A program made the translations under genes and the position numbers. DNA of 64,000 nucleotides from Epiperipatus broadwayi (taxonomy: Eukaryota > Onychophora > Udeonychophora > Euonychophora > Peripatidae): positions 1,221,001 through 1,285,000 of the forward strand of contig JAQFVV010000073.1 of the NCBI GenBank assembly GCA_028023455.1. The letters run 5' to 3'. Each line of letters starts with the position of its first letter. Position 1 is the first letter of the stretch. Of this stretch, positions 63,760-64,000 are shown one piece after another. The notes beneath the pieces are model-generated. The model was not told the DNA's origin. It made no database searches and saw only the letters and a program-made list of their open reading frames with translations.

Positions 63760-63900
63760 CCAAGCATTGATTGTATATATGGGTGAGAGATTATGATCTG
63801 GCCCAAATAATGAGTGCTAGTTCTGCACAAGATACATATATTAGGAATTATGTATCTGTTTCCATGTGAGTGGTCATGTGTATTAGTTGCTTGAGATAGA
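63760..63900 (+). repeat. Decayed third copy of the PLE-linked hammerhead unit
   Basis: GGCCCAAATAATGAGTGCTA and GTTCTGCAC resemble the cores at 61468 and 61827, but GAAA reads AAGA and box I has lost its first bases. It preserves a perfect GTGC/GCAC stem II. Probably inactive. Confidence 0.55.
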
Positions 63901-64000
63901 GTGGAGGATGAATAGAATAAAAAATTCTGAATTCAAATTTCTATTTATTCATTTGATTACTTATTACTAGCCATGTTTTAATTTGTTTTATTTTTGTTTT

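Overview
The window is AT-rich (roughly three quarters A+T by eye) eukaryotic DNA. It has no bacterial-style gene organisation and I found no conventional host gene. RTE-type and zf-RVT LINE retrotransposons, a Penelope-like element (PLE) with a GIY-YIG endonuclease, tRNA-headed SINEs, an LTR retrotransposon, foldback elements and very long TA, GATA and AAT microsatellites all point to an invertebrate-type metazoan intergenic region. The exact lineage cannot be read from this sequence.

Layout. Bases 1-5782 and 9331-17844 are two copies of one duplicated segment. Copy A carries a 5'-truncated RTE LINE (1642-4425) that is missing from copy B. Copy B carries a complete non-autonomous LTR retrotransposon (11863-17615) that is missing from copy A, so each copy preserves the other's empty site. 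Between them lies a decayed LTR-element gag gene (6318-7605, minus). From 17.8 to 23.6 kb there is mostly featureless AT-rich DNA plus a 450-bp GATA array. From 37 to 41 kb, two diverged zf-RVT LINE copies lie head to head.

The most notable theme is self-cleaving RNA. At least eight loci (about 23.6, 27.7, 42.5, 50, 57, 58.6, 60 and 61.4-62 kb, with a decayed one at 63.8 kb) carry 360-460-bp repeat units, each containing a motif that reads as a minimal type I hammerhead ribozyme. It has box CTGANGA, a short stem II, box GAAA, a palindromic loopless or tiny-loop stem III, cleavage base C, and a closing stem I of 4-6 pairs. The units are arranged as tandem copies plus an inverted partial copy. 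The 27.7-kb example (27728-29383) is flanked by a 13-bp target-site duplication, so it looks like a complete retrotransposed unit, i.e. a retrozyme or Penelope-type pLTR element. At 58.5-62.1 kb the same arrangement is built around real PLE coding remains: inverted endonuclease, reverse transcriptase, endonuclease, hammerhead dimer. Another hammerhead foldback unit is inserted inside that PLE. This suggests a PLE and its non-autonomous hammerhead-bearing followers living together at one locus.

No gene network can be described. The functional logic is that of mobile elements: LINE and PLE reverse transcriptases, now broken, and the non-autonomous SINEs, hammerhead units, LTR element and foldbacks that probably depended on such enzymes.
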